Positions 1-6,340 of a DNA stretch of 22,650 nt are shown here, in pieces. Position 1 is the stretch's first letter, and every line of letters starts with the position of its first letter. Under the pieces are notes generated by a model, which did not search any database, was not told where the DNA came from, and saw only the letters and a list, made by a program, of their open reading frames with translations. A program made the position numbers and the translations under genes. This stretch comes from JAQAZP01 sp965531145 (GTDB lineage: Bacteria > Acidobacteriota > JAQAZP01), in assembly GCA_965531145.1 (NCBI GenBank), contig CBESOE010000063.1, positions 1-22,650 of the forward strand. The letters run 5' to 3'.

Positions 1-158
1 GGCCGATCTATGGTGACCCCCATGGCGCTCCGAGGTCAAGACCACCCTGGATCAACCCCCCGGTTCGTTGACCGTGCCCCATGTTTCAGCTATCCTTCTT
101 CAAGGGAACAAATTCCGTGAAACCGCCGTAACTTTGGTGTTTTCAAGGAGAGAAGGCT
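1..158. other. Leader region with no recognisable gene
   Basis: No reading frame here looks like a recognisable protein. Bases 68-96 carry a promoter-like pair listed separately, and an AAGGAG ribosome binding site at about 145-150 precedes the rhomboid gene. Bases 1-67 hold nothing I can assign; they could be the end of an upstream intergenic region or of a gene outside the window. Confidence 0.5.
68..96 (+). promoter_or_regulatory. Putative sigma70-type promoter of the rhomboid gene
   Basis: TTGACC at 68-73 (five of six matches to the -35 consensus) is followed after a 17-base spacer by TATCCT at 91-96 (four of six matches to the -10 consensus). Transcription would begin near 103, giving a leader of about 55 bases before the TTG start at 159. 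Assigned by eye only; no experimental support. Confidence 0.4.
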
Positions 159-923
159 TTGTATCAACAGCAGCGAGTACGGTTCGGTTTCGGGTCGGGA
201 ATCACCCCGGCGGTGAAGCTTCTGCTCATCGTCAATGGGGTGGTCTTCATCCTGCAGAGCCTCGCCCCGGATTTCTTTCTCCGCTGGTTCGCCCTTAGGC
301 CCTATCTCGCCTGGAGCAAGCTCAACCTCTGGCAGCTGGTGACCTACATGTTCCTCCACGGCGGGTTCATGCACCTGTTGTTCAACATGTTCGCCCTCTG
401 GATGTTCGGCTGCCAGATCGAGCGGCTTTTCGGCCAGAACCGGTTCTACCGTTTTTACCTGCTCACCGGGCTGGCCGCCGGGGTGACGCACCTGATCTTT
501 TCACCCAACTCCATGGTGCCGGTGATCGGCGCTTCCGGCGCCACCTACGGCATCCTGCTGGCCTTTGCGCTCTACTTCCCCGACAAAAAGCTGCTGATCT
601 TTCCCTTTGTCTTCACCCCGATCAAGGCCAAGTGGCTGGTGCTCATCGTGGGCGCCATCGCCTTTTTCGGTTCGGTCTCGTCATCGGGCGGCGGCGGGAT
701 CGCCCACCTGGCCCACCTGGGCGGGATGGTTTTCGCGTACTTCTACATCCGGCGTCTGCGCTTTCTCAACGACATCCACTACCTGATTCAGCGGGTCCGG
801 CAGCGGTCCCTGAGGAAAAAGTACAAGGTCTATGAAGGCGGTAACGGCGAGGACCGGACGTCCGGAGGATTCCCCCGGCGGCCGCCGGGCGGAGATGACG
901 ACAACGATTCCACCGTGCACTGA
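159..923 (+). CDS. Rhomboid family intramembrane serine protease
   Basis: Predicted integral membrane protease that cleaves transmembrane segments of substrates within the lipid bilayer. The 254-residue protein has about six hydrophobic segments. Visible rhomboid hallmarks are the HxxxN motif (His72, Asn76, after an HGG turn), the GASG loop at 124-127 with catalytic Ser126, and AHLGG near 185-189 with catalytic His186. This is the Ser-His dyad of the GlpG/rhomboid family. The C-terminal tail (about 203-254) is hydrophilic, basic then Gly/Asp-rich, and probably cytoplasmic. The start is TTG, chosen because AAGGAG lies about eight bases upstream and no ATG fits. The DUF2520 gene follows after 23 bases, suggesting co-transcription. 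The substrate cannot be read from sequence. Confidence 0.93.
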   Translation: MYQQQRVRFGFGSGITPAVKLLLIVNGVVFILQSLAPDFFLRWFALRPYLAWSKLNLWQLVTYMFLHGGFMHLLFNMFALWMFGCQIERLFGQNRFYRFYLLTGLAAGVTHLIFSPNSMVPVIGASGATYGILLAFALYFPDKKLLIFPFVFTPIKAKWLVLIVGAIAFFGSVSSSGGGGIAHLAHLGGMVFAYFYIRRLRFLNDIHYLIQRVRQRSLRKKYKVYEGGNGEDRTSGGFPRRPPGGDDDNDSTVH

Positions 924-946
924 CTTCTACCCCGGGAGCGGACACC

Positions 947-1876
947 GTGCGGAAGGAAGAGCCACCAGCCAACCGTGAAAAGGTATCGATCATCGGCGGC
1001 GGCCGGGTGGGGATGACCCTCGGTTTTCTGCTGGCCCGTTCTGGTTACCGTATTCGCGGGGTCTCCTGCCTGCAGCAGGCCGAGGCCGAGAAGGCGGTAC
1101 GCTTCATCGGTGACGGCGCCCCCTTCGAAGACAACACGGCGGTGTTGATGGACAGCCGCATCGTACTGATCACCACCCCTGACGACTCCATCGCTTCGGT
1201 GGCCCGGGCGCTGGCCGAGACACCGGTCTCCTGGGCGTCACGGCTGGTGCTGCACTGCAGCGGTTTCCTCACCTCCGGCGTGCTCAAGCCGTTGGCCGAC
1301 CAGGGGGCGGCGGTGGCCTCGGTGCACCCGCTGCAGACCGTGGCCAGTCCCCGCGAGGCGGTATCCGCCCTGCGCACCGGATTCTTCTCCATCGAGGGGG
1401 ACGAGGAAGCACTGCCGCTGGTGCAGGACATGGTGCGCCACATCGGGTCGCGCTTCCTGATGATCGATCCGCAGAACAAGGTGCTCTACCACGCCGCGGC
1501 GGTGATGGCCTCCAACTACCTCGTCACGCTCACCAGCCTCTGTGCCGACCTGATGGCCGGTGCCGGCGTACCCCCGGAGCAGGGCCTGGAAGCGTTGACC
1601 CCGCTGGTGCAGGGCGCACTGGACAACGTCAAGAAACTGGGGCACCGGCGGTCACTCACCGGACCGATATCCCGGGGGGACGTGGCCACGGTGCGCGGCC
1701 ACCTGGAGGGGCTGGCTCGCTGCGGACAGACCACCGATGCTGTATATCGCTCCCTGGGCCTGGCCACCCTGGAGCTGGCACTGGGCGGCCGTGGCGGCCC
1801 CTCCCTCGACCGGGCCTGGGAGCTTCGTGAGGCGCTGGAGAGCAGCGAGAATGATTCCGGCGATCAGTTCGAATAG
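947..1876 (+). CDS. Rossmann-like and DUF2520 domain protein
   Basis: A 309-residue protein with an N-terminal NAD(P)-binding Rossmann fold: glycine motif GGGRVG at 17-22 after a short beta strand, and LITTPDD at 74-80 in the style of 6-phosphogluconate or pyrroline-5-carboxylate reductase-like proteins. The segment SVHPLQT at 125-131 and the C-terminal helical part, with YHAAAVMASNYLV at 181-193 and LTGPISRGD at 237-245, are typical of the DUF2520 family. An oxidoreductase role is inferred from the fold; the substrate is unknown. The start is GTG with GGGAG at 934-938. It sits between the rhomboid and HtrA-like genes (gaps of 23 and 37 bases), probably in one transcript. Confidence 0.9.
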   Translation: MRKEEPPANREKVSIIGGGRVGMTLGFLLARSGYRIRGVSCLQQAEAEKAVRFIGDGAPFEDNTAVLMDSRIVLITTPDDSIASVARALAETPVSWASRLVLHCSGFLTSGVLKPLADQGAAVASVHPLQTVASPREAVSALRTGFFSIEGDEEALPLVQDMVRHIGSRFLMIDPQNKVLYHAAAVMASNYLVTLTSLCADLMAGAGVPPEQGLEALTPLVQGALDNVKKLGHRRSLTGPISRGDVATVRGHLEGLARCGQTTDAVYRSLGLATLELALGGRGGPSLDRAWELREALESSENDSGDQFE

Positions 1877-1913
1877 TCAAACAGACCGCTTCCGCCAGAA
1901 GGGATTTGATCAT

Positions 1914-3365
1914 ATGCGCAAGATGGTGTTCACCGCGGGCCTGGTGCTCTTCCTCCTCATCTCCTGCGGCCACGGTGGCCCGGACCAGGCCGGCGCGGCA
2001 GTGGAGCTCGCTTCGGCACCCGGGCAGGAGAGTGTGGCCGGTGCCCCGGCCCTGGACCGGCTGGAGGCCGGTGCGGCCCTGCAGGCCTCGCGGCGCACGG
2101 CAGTGGTGGACGTGGTGGAGCAGGTGGCACCGGCGGTGGTCAACATCGCCACCGAGCAACTGGTGGAGGTGAACCCTTTTCTGCAGCGCCGGACGCAGAG
2201 CATCTTTGACTGGTTCGGCGAGCCGGACCGCAGCTACACCCGCAGCAGCCTCGGCTCGGGGGTGATCATCGACGACCAGGGGCACGTGCTGACCAACCAG
2301 CATGTGATTCTCCAGGGCTCGCGGATTACGGTGGTGCTCTCCGACAAGCGGGAGTTCGAGGCCGAACTGGTGGGTGCCGACCCGACCCTGGATCTGGCCG
2401 TGCTGAAAATCGACACCGGCAATTCTCTCCCCTTTGTGCCCATGGGCACCTCCTCCGACCTGATGATCGGCGAGTCGGTGATCGCCATCGGCAACCCCTT
2501 CGGTCTGAACCACACCGTGACCACCGGAGTGGTCAGCGCCACCGGCCGGATCCTGCGCACCGAAGAACGGGTCTACCGCGACTTCATCCAGACCGACGCT
2601 TCGATCAACCCCGGCAACAGCGGCGGCCCGCTGCTCAACATCAACGGGTCGCTGATCGGCATCAACACCGCGATTTACGGCGGCAATGCCCAGAACATCG
2701 GCTTCACCATCCCCATCGACCGGGCGCGGCGTATCGTCGACGATCTGATCCGCTTCGGCGCGGTAGTGCCGGCCTGGCTGGGGGTTGAGGTGCAGGACCT
2801 GAGCCGCACTCTCGCTGAGAGTTTCGACTTCCCCCTGCGCAGCGGGGCGCTGGTCTCCGACGTGGTGGAGGAAAGCCCGGCCGGGACCGGTGGACTCCAG
2901 CGGGGTGACATCATCACCGCCCTGGGTAGCGACAGCGTCGAGTCGGCGCGCGATTTCAGGGAGAGCCTCCGTGGCTACACCGCCGACGACGAGGTCATGC
3001 TGACCTACTACCGCGGCGGGGAGAAGAAAGAGGGCACGGTGCGCAGCACCGAGTTTCCCGCCGACCAGGTGGAAGGGGAACTCTGGCGCCGGGTGGGCTT
3101 CGAGGTGATCGAGATCACCCCGGCCCTGGCCCGCAGCTACAACCTGCCGGCCACGGACGGGGTGGCCATCCGCCGGGTCCGTGAAAATAGCCCGGCCTAT
3201 GCCATCGGCCTTGACGGCGGGGACGTGCTGCTTCACGTCGACGGCACACACATCGACAAAATGGAGAACCTGCACCAGGCCCTGGTGCCGGCCCTGGGGC
3301 GCGGTTCATTCACCTTGATGGTCCAGCGGGGCAGGCACCGGTATCGTGGTGTGCTGGAGTTTTAG
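1914..3365 (+). CDS. HtrA/Deg-like serine protease, predicted lipoprotein, two PDZ domains
   Basis: Predicted periplasmic ATP-independent protease/chaperone of the trypsin-like S1C (DegP/DegQ/HtrA) family, 483 residues. The N-terminus is a lipoprotein signal: basic start, hydrophobic stretch, LISC lipobox with Cys18 followed by Gly, so outer-membrane anchoring is plausible rather than the usual soluble form. The catalytic triad is visible as His130 (TNQH), Asp160 (LDLAV) and Ser236 (GNSGGP). PDZ1 spans about 286-378 and PDZ2 about 393-483. ATG 1914 is chosen over in-frame upstream starts because it has GAAGGG about eight bases before it and begins the signal sequence; an earlier start would overlap the preceding gene. 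Substrates are likely misfolded envelope proteins, by family analogy. Confidence 0.93.
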   Translation: MRKMVFTAGLVLFLLISCGHGGPDQAGAAVELASAPGQESVAGAPALDRLEAGAALQASRRTAVVDVVEQVAPAVVNIATEQLVEVNPFLQRRTQSIFDWFGEPDRSYTRSSLGSGVIIDDQGHVLTNQHVILQGSRITVVLSDKREFEAELVGADPTLDLAVLKIDTGNSLPFVPMGTSSDLMIGESVIAIGNPFGLNHTVTTGVVSATGRILRTEERVYRDFIQTDASINPGNSGGPLLNINGSLIGINTAIYGGNAQNIGFTIPIDRARRIVDDLIRFGAVVPAWLGVEVQDLSRTLAESFDFPLRSGALVSDVVEESPAGTGGLQRGDIITALGSDSVESARDFRESLRGYTADDEVMLTYYRGGEKKEGTVRSTEFPADQVEGELWRRVGFEVIEITPALARSYNLPATDGVAIRRVRENSPAYAIGLDGGDVLLHVDGTHIDKMENLHQALVPALGRGSFTLMVQRGRHRYRGVLEF

Positions 3366-3371
3366 GTGAGT

Positions 3372-3905
3372 ATGGACATTACGCCTCAACTGATGACTGC
3401 ATTGAAGCCCGTCCATCGAATGTCGCTTTTCTCCTGGACGGTCATGACCGTCCTGATCTTTATCTTTGTGTTCCTTGTTTTCTTCAGTCTCCAGGAAGCC
3501 GTACCTGACACAGCGAATGTGATCTATCTCATCGTGCCCCTCACGGTACTGTCCCTCGCACTGACGACGATATCTCTTGGCCTGAAATGGTATGTGACGT
3601 CAAGCCACAGGATGCGCTTGAGGGTCAGGGATGCCAGAAAGAATGAACGTGGCGCTGATTCCGAGCTGTCCCCTGCGGATCAGCTTGCCGTGAAACTGTA
3701 TAAAACGTGCCGCGTCCAGCGGTTCGTCGCGTTGGCTCTGCATATCGCCATCTTACTCGATGGCTTGGTGCTCTCTTTTCAATATGGCTTTCCGTACTTT
3801 GTTCTACCGTACGCTGCCCTCGCCTTGATCTTGAATGTGGTGTGGTTTCCGCGTTATCGTCCGCTTGTTGGTAAAATTAAGAAGAATTGGGATTTGTACA
3901 CCTGA
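3372..3905 (+). CDS. Hypothetical four-helix membrane protein
   Basis: I do not recognise this 177-residue protein. It has four hydrophobic segments, at about 20-41, 50-72, 116-136 and 141-158, separated by a basic then polar loop (75-115) that is probably cytoplasmic. The C-terminus is short and basic. The ATG at 3372 is preferred to a GTG at 3366 that abuts the htrA-like stop codon; AGGTGAG lies just before it, so translation may be coupled to the protease. Base composition is visibly less GC-rich than both flanks, with codons such as TTT, TAT, GTA and CTT common, which may indicate a separate history. The next gene follows after 19 bases, so the two probably work together. Confidence 0.75.
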   Translation: MDITPQLMTALKPVHRMSLFSWTVMTVLIFIFVFLVFFSLQEAVPDTANVIYLIVPLTVLSLALTTISLGLKWYVTSSHRMRLRVRDARKNERGADSELSPADQLAVKLYKTCRVQRFVALALHIAILLDGLVLSFQYGFPYFVLPYAALALILNVVWFPRYRPLVGKIKKNWDLYT

Positions 3906-3924
3906 TCATCCTGAGGATGTGAAC

Positions 3925-4311
3925 ATGCCCTTCTCAATCGAGCAGTACAAGGATCAGGACCTGACCGTCATCGTCATGACCGGAAATATTCCGCCCGCGG
4001 AACCGCTCGAGGCGATCAAGGCTTTTTATGATCGCGGTCCAACCACGGATGTCATCTGGGATTTCAGGGATGTAAGCGGCGGGTTGCTCACGGCCGAGGA
4101 TATCCGAGAGATCTTTGACTACGCGATGGAGAACCTGGCGAAACGCCAGAGCGGCAGAACGGCCCTTGTTGCCCCGGCGGATTATGAATATGGCCTGGCA
4201 CGCATGACCAGCACCATTGGCGAACTGCGGGACATACCCTGGGAACTGCAGGCTTTCAGAACATTGGAGGACGCCACCCGGTGGCTCGACGTTACCTACC
4301 CTACCCCTTGA
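3925..4311 (+). CDS. SpoIIAA/STAS-like small protein
   Basis: A 128-residue soluble protein with no signal peptide. The pattern of alternating strands and helices, with the run ALVAPADYEYGLARM near 78-92 and the C-terminal FRTLEDATRWL, resembles SpoIIAA-like (STAS-fold) proteins found in many bacteria, which are thought to act as binding or regulatory modules; the specific role is unknown. The start ATG 3925 has AGGA at about 3914-3917. A longer in-frame extension upstream to 3835 overlaps the membrane-protein gene and looks non-native. The stop codon lies within the 3' end of rtcB on the other strand (11-base convergent overlap). Like its partner upstream, it is less GC-rich than the flanks. 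Confidence 0.75.
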   Translation: MPFSIEQYKDQDLTVIVMTGNIPPAEPLEAIKAFYDRGPTTDVIWDFRDVSGGLLTAEDIREIFDYAMENLAKRQSGRTALVAPADYEYGLARMTSTIGELRDIPWELQAFRTLEDATRWLDVTYPTP

Positions 4312-5734
4312 TCACCGCCAGCGGCACCAGGCGGGCCACCTTGCGTGAGATTCCCGAGCGGTGCACCGCCTCCACCACGTCCTCCACGTCCTTGTAGGCT
4401 TCGGGCATCTCTTCGGCCAGGGTACCCCTGCCTCTGGCGCGGACGTGGATCCCCCGGTGGGCGAGCTCTGCGGCGATGGACCGGTCCCTTGCAGCCTTTT
4501 TGGCCTTGCTGCGGCTCATCACCCGGCCGGCGCCGTGGCAGGTGCTGCCGAAGGTGGTCTCCATGGCCCTGGTAGTGCCGGAGAGCACGTAGGAGCAGGA
4601 TCCCATGTCCCCGGGGATCAGCACCGGCTGGCCCACCGTGCGATAGGCCGAAGGAACTTCGGGGCGGCCGGGGCCGAAGGCGCGGGTGGCGCCCTTGCGG
4701 TGCACCATCAGCGTTCGCTCCCGGCCTTCAAAGGTGTGCCGTTCCTTCTTGGCGATGTTGTGGCAGACGTCGTAGACCAGGCCCATACCCAGGTCGCGGG
4801 GACCGGCCTGGAAGATCTTCTGGAAAATCTCCCGGGTCAGGTGGCTCATCGCCTGCCGATTGGCAAAGGCGTAGTTGGTGGCACAGGCCATGGCCGCGAT
4901 GTACTCTCTGGCCTCGCTGGAATCGATGGGCGCGCAGGCCAGCTGGCGGTCGGGCAGATCGGTCCTGCTGCGGGGCACCAGGCGTTTGAGGTAGTCATCG
5001 CAGACCTGGTAGCCCAGGCCGCGGGATCCGGAGTGGATCATCACGGTGATGCCGCCTTCGGCCAGGCCATAGGCCGCGGCCGCCGTCTCGTCGAACACCG
5101 TGTCCACCAGCCCCACCTCGATAAAGTGGTTCCCCGAACCGAGGGTCCCCAGCTGGTTGCGGCCCCGTTCCAGGGCCCTCTTGCTCACCGCGCCGGGGTC
5201 GGCCTCTGACAGGCAGCCCCGTTCCTCCATATACTCCAGGTCGCTCTGCTGGCCGTAGCCGTTTTTCACCGTCCAGGCCGCACCCCGGGCCAGCACTTTC
5301 AGCTGGTCGGCAGGGGAAAGGCGGATGGCGCCGGTGGAACCCACGCCGCAGGGCACCCCGTTGAACAGCGCGTCGGCCAGTGCCCGGATCCGCGGTTTCA
5401 CCGTATCCAGGTCGAGCTTTGTTCGCATCAGCCGCACGCCGCAGTTGATGTCGTAGCCCACGCCGCCGGGGGAGACGATGCCCTGATCGAGGTCGAAGGC
5501 GGCCACGCCGCCGATGGGAAAGCCATAGCCCCAGTGGATGTCCGGCATGGCCAGCGAGTAGCCGACGATACCCGGCAGCTGAGCAACGTTGGTCAACTGA
5601 TCCAGGGCCTGGTCCCTGCGGATCTGGTCCAGGGCCGATTCCCGGGCGATAAAGCGGGCCGGAACCCGCATGCGGCCCCGTTTCTCGATCTCCCAGGTGC
5701 ACTCGCCGATCTTTTTGAATCCCGCTCCGCTCAT
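4301..5734 (-). CDS. rtcB: RNA-splicing ligase RtcB
   Basis: GTP- and Mn2+-dependent RNA ligase that joins 2',3'-cyclic phosphate or 3'-phosphate ends to 5'-hydroxyl ends in RNA repair or tRNA splicing. The 477-residue length is normal. Visible signatures: GVGYDINCGVR at 91-101 with metal ligands Asp95 and Cys98, GSGNHFIE at 199-206 (His203), HSGSRGLG at 234-241 (His234), CHNIAKKE at 324-331, and HGAGR at 400-404, where His400 is the predicted guanylylated nucleophile. ATG 5734 is chosen because AGGGGA precedes it by about six bases; the TTG at 5764 would overlap archease. The archease gene lies 19 bases upstream in the same direction, forming the classic functional pair. The 3' end overlaps the convergent SpoIIAA-like gene. 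Confidence 0.97.
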   Translation of the reverse strand: MSGAGFKKIGECTWEIEKRGRMRVPARFIARESALDQIRRDQALDQLTNVAQLPGIVGYSLAMPDIHWGYGFPIGGVAAFDLDQGIVSPGGVGYDINCGVRLMRTKLDLDTVKPRIRALADALFNGVPCGVGSTGAIRLSPADQLKVLARGAAWTVKNGYGQQSDLEYMEERGCLSEADPGAVSKRALERGRNQLGTLGSGNHFIEVGLVDTVFDETAAAAYGLAEGGITVMIHSGSRGLGYQVCDDYLKRLVPRSRTDLPDRQLACAPIDSSEAREYIAAMACATNYAFANRQAMSHLTREIFQKIFQAGPRDLGMGLVYDVCHNIAKKERHTFEGRERTLMVHRKGATRAFGPGRPEVPSAYRTVGQPVLIPGDMGSCSYVLSGTTRAMETTFGSTCHGAGRVMSRSKAKKAARDRSIAAELAHRGIHVRARGRGTLAEEMPEAYKDVEDVVEAVHRSGISRKVARLVPLAVIKG

Positions 5735-5753
5735 GTCCGTTCCCCTGTGCTGT

Positions 5754-6188
5754 TCAAACGTCAAAAAGCAATGTGGCTTCCAGCCGGCCGCCGCTCTCCC
5801 GGATACCCGACTGGTGATAGGTTACCGCCTTGATCTCGCAGTCGGGGGTGCCGGCCCGGCTCATGATGCACTCGGCCCTCAGCCGTTGCCCGTCCAGCTG
5901 CTGAAAGGTGACCGCCTGGGGCACCAGCCGTCGGGTATCGGCCTGGAAGAGCAACTCCCCCAGCCAGCGCACCAGCAGATCGTCCTGATCCACGCCTTCC
6001 AGATCGATGTCAATCCGGGCGGCGAGAGTCTGCTCACCGCCCGCTGAGTCCTGGCTGGGAAACAGGGTCTCCACAAGAGTCCGGGCGGCCTGGCGGAAGA
6101 GCAACTCCCGGTCGGGGGCCCAGATACGGAAACGCAGGTCAGCGGGATGGTCCACCATCTCGTAGCCGGCTTCCGGTTTCTCTTCCAT
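5754..6188 (-). CDS. Archease, RtcB activator
   Basis: Small acidic protein of 144 residues that promotes RtcB guanylylation and multiple turnover in organisms where the pair has been studied. Family signatures are DHPADL at 13-18 (usual form DHTADI), the amphipathic segment DLLVRWLGELLF at 70-81, and KAVTYH at 120-125. Conserved acidic residues near the N-terminus are the expected metal contacts. ATG 6188 is preceded by GAGGAG about nine bases upstream. It is the first gene of the two-gene operon with rtcB, and is transcribed divergently from the TamB-Omp85 gene. No rtcA cyclase or rtcR regulator is present in the window. Confidence 0.93.
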   Translation of the reverse strand: MEEKPEAGYEMVDHPADLRFRIWAPDRELLFRQAARTLVETLFPSQDSAGGEQTLAARIDIDLEGVDQDDLLVRWLGELLFQADTRRLVPQAVTFQQLDGQRLRAECIMSRAGTPDCEIKAVTYHQSGIRESGGRLEATLLFDV

Positions 6189-6340
6189 GACAACGTCTCC
6201 TCACCACCAAACGGTTCGCAAGCTGGTCATTTGAATAGTATTATTGTACAGGAATCTTCCTGGAGACAAGTGAGGACAAGGCTCTGGCCCACAAGACCCC
6301 CAGCAAAAATGCGAAGAAAACGAGGAAGATACGGGATACA
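6189..6340. promoter_or_regulatory. Divergent control region between archease-rtcB and the TamB-Omp85 gene
   Basis: AT-rich core at about 6230-6250 in otherwise GC-rich DNA. On the minus strand TTGTCT (6264-6269) and TACAAT (6243-6248), spaced 15 bases, resemble a sigma70 promoter for archease-rtcB. The perfect inverted repeat CAGGAA-TC-TTCCTG (6249-6262) fills nearly the whole spacer and could be an operator. On the plus strand TATTAT at 6239-6244 is a possible -10 for the large gene, with only a poor -35. From 6239 onward the frame of the large gene is already open, so part of this region may be translated. All assignments are by eye. Confidence 0.35.

Noticed and set aside
1656..3275. Long open frame of 539 codons on the minus strand
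   Set aside because: It is antisense to the DUF2520 and HtrA-like genes, has a low-complexity His/Val/Asp/Gly-rich composition typical of GC-rich shadow frames, and has no recognisable domain.
4361..5209. 282-codon open frame on the plus strand
   Set aside because: Antisense to rtcB, which has all catalytic motifs; composition is that of a shadow frame.
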